In this document: one piece after another, positions 61,951-64,000 of the stretch
How positions within the stretch are numbered: the stretch's first letter is position 1
How the letters are laid out: each line of letters starts with the position of its first letter
NCBI RefSeq assembly: GCF_009939005.1
Contig: NZ_JAACJS010000011.1
Location: 62,001 to 126,000 of the forward strand
Reading direction: 5' to 3'
From: Sediminibacterium roseum
GTDB taxonomy: Bacteria; Bacteroidota; Bacteroidia; Chitinophagales; Chitinophagaceae
Length of the DNA: 64,000 nucleotides
Translations under genes and position numbers: made by a program
Notes under the pieces: generated by a model
What the model saw: the letters and a program-made list of their open reading frames with translations, nothing else
The model's database searches: none
Told to the model about the DNA's origin: nothing

Positions 61951-64000
61951 TTACTGCAAAGAAACAACCGATCTCTTACCATCGTACCTCACCCTTTCTT
62001 TTTTTCCATACCCTATCCATTCAATATCAAATACTCTTGCCCCAGGCGCGGCAGTATTTGTTTTGGGTGATTCGATGGTGAGCCTCTTTTGTTTTTCGTT
62101 CCAGGTAAATTTTGTCAATCCGTATTTTCCCCTGAGGTAATCTGTGCTTTCGCCATCGTCTTCATACAAAACAAATTCTCCATCGGTGCCTGTATATATT
62201 TTGATCGTAAGTGCGGCCCTCACCGGCTCGGCTGTGTATTGGCGGATGGTATCTACCGGCAGGATGGCTCCTGCCCGTATATAAAGCGGCATTGTTGCGA
62301 GGTCTACCTGTTTCGCAATCGTTGTTCCGCCTGTTACGGTTTTATCCGTCCACCAGTCGTACCAAATACCCGCGGGCAGGTAGAGCTTACGCACCTGTGC
62401 CTCTTTTTCATATACCGGCGCCACCATGATGTCTTTTCCCCAGAGAAACTGGTCGCCGGTTCCCGCAGCTTTTTCATCCTTCGGGTAATGCAGCCACAAT
62501 GCACGCATCATGGGCATTCCTGTTTCTCTTGCCTGCCAGGCTAACGTGTATGTATAAGGCATGAGCCGGTACCTGAGTTCGTTGTATTGTTTGATCACCG
62601 GTTCTACGGCAAAATTATTCATGGCAGAACGTGGCGGTATGGCCCTGTTTTCTGCGGGCCCCATCGCTTCACGTCCCCATCCCCATGGCAGGTGGAGCCA
62701 CCACGACCGGCCATGCGAACGGAAGGATGCATTGAAGGAGGCGAACTGGTGCCAGCGTACATACATTTCGCCGCTGTAGGTTTCGTTCGGGTAAAATCCG
62801 CCAATGTCCGATCCCCAGAACGGCGCAATGCTCAAAGAATAATTGATGCCCACGGCAATCTGCGCTTCCAGTGTTTTCCAGGACGATTCCGTATCGCCCG
62901 ACCAAACCCATCCTCCCCATTGCGCTATACCCGGATAACCATTCCGCTGCAGGCTCCACGGGCGCTTACCGGGTTGCGACAACAACATGCCCTGGTAATA
63001 CAACTGGTGCCGCTTGATGCGTTCATGCAGATTGAACCAGTCGCCCTCATCGGGCCAGAAACCATCAACGCCCATTTTTACAAGCGGCTCGTGCTGTTTC
63101 CAGTAGTTTTCAATATGCGATGCGTCTTTGGTTTCTCCGGGTTTTGCGGGAATGGATCCATGAAGACCTGGCAATCTATCCCTGTCCCACGGCACCATAT
63201 GCAATATCACCTTCACATTATTGCCGTGAACCGCATCAAAAAATTTTGAGGGAGGATTTTTAAATACTTCGGGATTGAATTCAAACGAAGGTTGTGTCTT
63301 GTTCCATCCGCTCGGCGTAAAACCTGTGCCCAGGTAGATCACCGCATCGATCGGGATTTTTTTCTGGCGGAATGTGTCTACAATGCCGCTCATCTGCGCA
63401 TCTTCTTCGAGCGTTCTGTGCGACTGCATATAACCCAGCGCCCATTTGGGCGGGAGGGCCGCCGGGCCCGTGATGCGGGAAAAATCACGCATCATCGACG
63501 ATGGATCCTGCGCATCAAAAACAAATACATCGAACAAACCCGGTATGATCTTATCTGCCGGTGGCAACCCTTTACCCATGTTCTGCCCCTGGTTCTTTTC
63601 GTTCTGCGGCTGCGCTGTTACGCTTACCTGTGCAGGAATGAATTTACCTTTTGTTTCCTGACGCAGGTCTACCAGCACCCATGGCGCCGCAACAAAAATT
63701 CCCCAGCCACTCGTGCCGGTCAGCATGGCCACCGGGTTGCGCGATCCGTATGCATCGCCCTGCCAGCGGGGTTGCATGCTGTCTATGCGGCCCCTCCTGT
63801 CGAACTGAACGTTTTGCAAACGCCAGTTCAACCCGCGTTCCGGTTTAGGACCGCCCTCTCCCATTCCCAACACTTTCTCGTTGCCGTTCAGCAGGAACGA
63901 AACCGACCCATCGTTCTCAAACACCAGCTGCTGTACGAGCTTTTGTTGTTTGTTGGAAATGCGGATCGTCAAAGGAGATGGCGTGATGTGCACCGTCAGA
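61951..64000 (-). CDS. GH31-family alpha-glycosidase (alpha-xylosidase-like), 5' part outside window
   Basis: The frame is open through base 64000, so the start and any signal peptide are missing; about 680 residues are seen. GH31 landmarks: LPPKWALGYMQSHRTL, IDAVIYLGTGFTPSGW, GVDGFWPDEGDWFNLHE (nucleophile Asp at codon 63049-63051), WVWSGDTESSWKTLEAQI (acid/base Asp), FWGSDIGGFYPNETYSGEMY and FRSHGRSW. The C-terminal beta domain has YTGTDGEFVLYEDDGESTDY. The family removes alpha-xylose or alpha-glucose; which one needs the missing N-terminus and a comparison of active-site residues. First visible gene of the SusCD operon. Confidence 0.92.
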   Translation of the reverse strand, partial: LTVHITPSPLTIRISNKQQKLVQQLVFENDGSVSFLLNGNEKVLGMGEGGPKPERGLNWRLQNVQFDRRGRIDSMQPRWQGDAYGSRNPVAMLTGTSGWGIFVAAPWVLVDLRQETKGKFIPAQVSVTAQPQNEKNQGQNMGKGLPPADKIIPGLFDVFVFDAQDPSSMMRDFSRITGPAALPPKWALGYMQSHRTLEEDAQMSGIVDTFRQKKIPIDAVIYLGTGFTPSGWNKTQPSFEFNPEVFKNPPSKFFDAVHGNNVKVILHMVPWDRDRLPGLHGSIPAKPGETKDASHIENYWKQHEPLVKMGVDGFWPDEGDWFNLHERIKRHQLYYQGMLLSQPGKRPWSLQRNGYPGIAQWGGWVWSGDTESSWKTLEAQIAVGINYSLSIAPFWGSDIGGFYPNETYSGEMYVRWHQFASFNASFRSHGRSWWLHLPWGWGREAMGPAENRAIPPRSAMNNFAVEPVIKQYNELRYRLMPYTYTLAWQARETGMPMMRALWLHYPKDEKAAGTGDQFLWGKDIMVAPVYEKEAQVRKLYLPAGIWYDWWTDKTVTGGTTIAKQVDLATMPLYIRAGAILPVDTIRQYTAEPVRAALTIKIYTGTDGEFVLYEDDGESTDYLRGKYGLTKFTWNEKQKRLTIESPKTNTAAPGARVFDIEWIGYGKKERVRYDGKRSVVSLQ

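Noticed and set aside
1..64000. tRNA, rRNA, insertion sequences or prophage
   Set aside because: No cloverleaf with CCA-type end, no rRNA stretch, no transposase or integrase motif was found on either strand.

Overview
The window reads as chromosome of a Bacteroidota bacterium, most likely a Chitinophagaceae-type soil or plant-associated polysaccharide degrader. The basis is a SusC/SusD pair, TonB-dependent receptors with carboxypeptidase-regulatory N-termini, many exported glycoside hydrolases and Bacteroidota-style lipoproteins. Start codons lack clear Shine-Dalgarno sequences, and there is a candidate TTTG/TAnnTTTG promoter. I see no rRNA, tRNA, CRISPR array, transposase or phage genes. 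Family names were assigned by reading motifs, not by database search.

Layout. (1) 1-2139, minus strand: an RND efflux pump cut by the window edge, its adaptor and a small lipoprotein. (2) 2311-8013: an exported protein of unknown function, a PE-PPE-like hydrolase, a CPA1 antiporter, a GlxA-type regulator and two small stress-type proteins (NTF2-like and SRPBCC). (3) 8214-13363: a compact phosphorelay of two PAS-bearing histidine kinases and two response regulators. (4) 13568-23586: two PQQ-type sugar dehydrogenases, a SatD-like/DUF3307 gene pair behind three phased palindromes, a large GH127 enzyme, an AraC regulator and a luciferase-like oxidoreductase. (5) 23679-48774: a LacI-type regulator, two matching palindromic operators, then a 17-gene same-strand run with mostly overlapping or abutting genes. 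(6) 48808-52791: a metallophosphoesterase, a NamZ-like (DUF1343) muramidase and a HExxH putative peptidase. (7) 52993-64000, minus strand: a polysaccharide utilisation locus of GH31, multiheme cytochrome c, SusC, SusD and a GH127-like enzyme.

How the genes work together. The LacI-led run combines pectin-type functions (GH28, GH105, a hexuronate-type MFS carrier, a parallel beta-helix protein) with amino-sugar functions (GH20, NagB-like deaminase, MurQ-like etherase, FHS-type sugar carrier). It also has two phytanoyl-CoA-dioxygenase-like proteins, two TIM-barrel epimerase-like proteins, two alpha/alpha-toroid proteins, and a GntP carrier with glycerate kinase. It has one TonB receptor and no SusD. 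Its substrate may be a glycan carrying both uronic acid and amino sugar; this is inference. The minus-strand locus at the right end is a classical SusCD system, probably for xylose- or arabinose-containing plant glycans.

The less-described items are the LacI regulon as a whole; the SatD-like protein, which keeps a nucleotide-cyclase-like motif pattern next to an HTH and a membrane partner; and heptad AATTAGG arrays that form long perfect inverted repeats.
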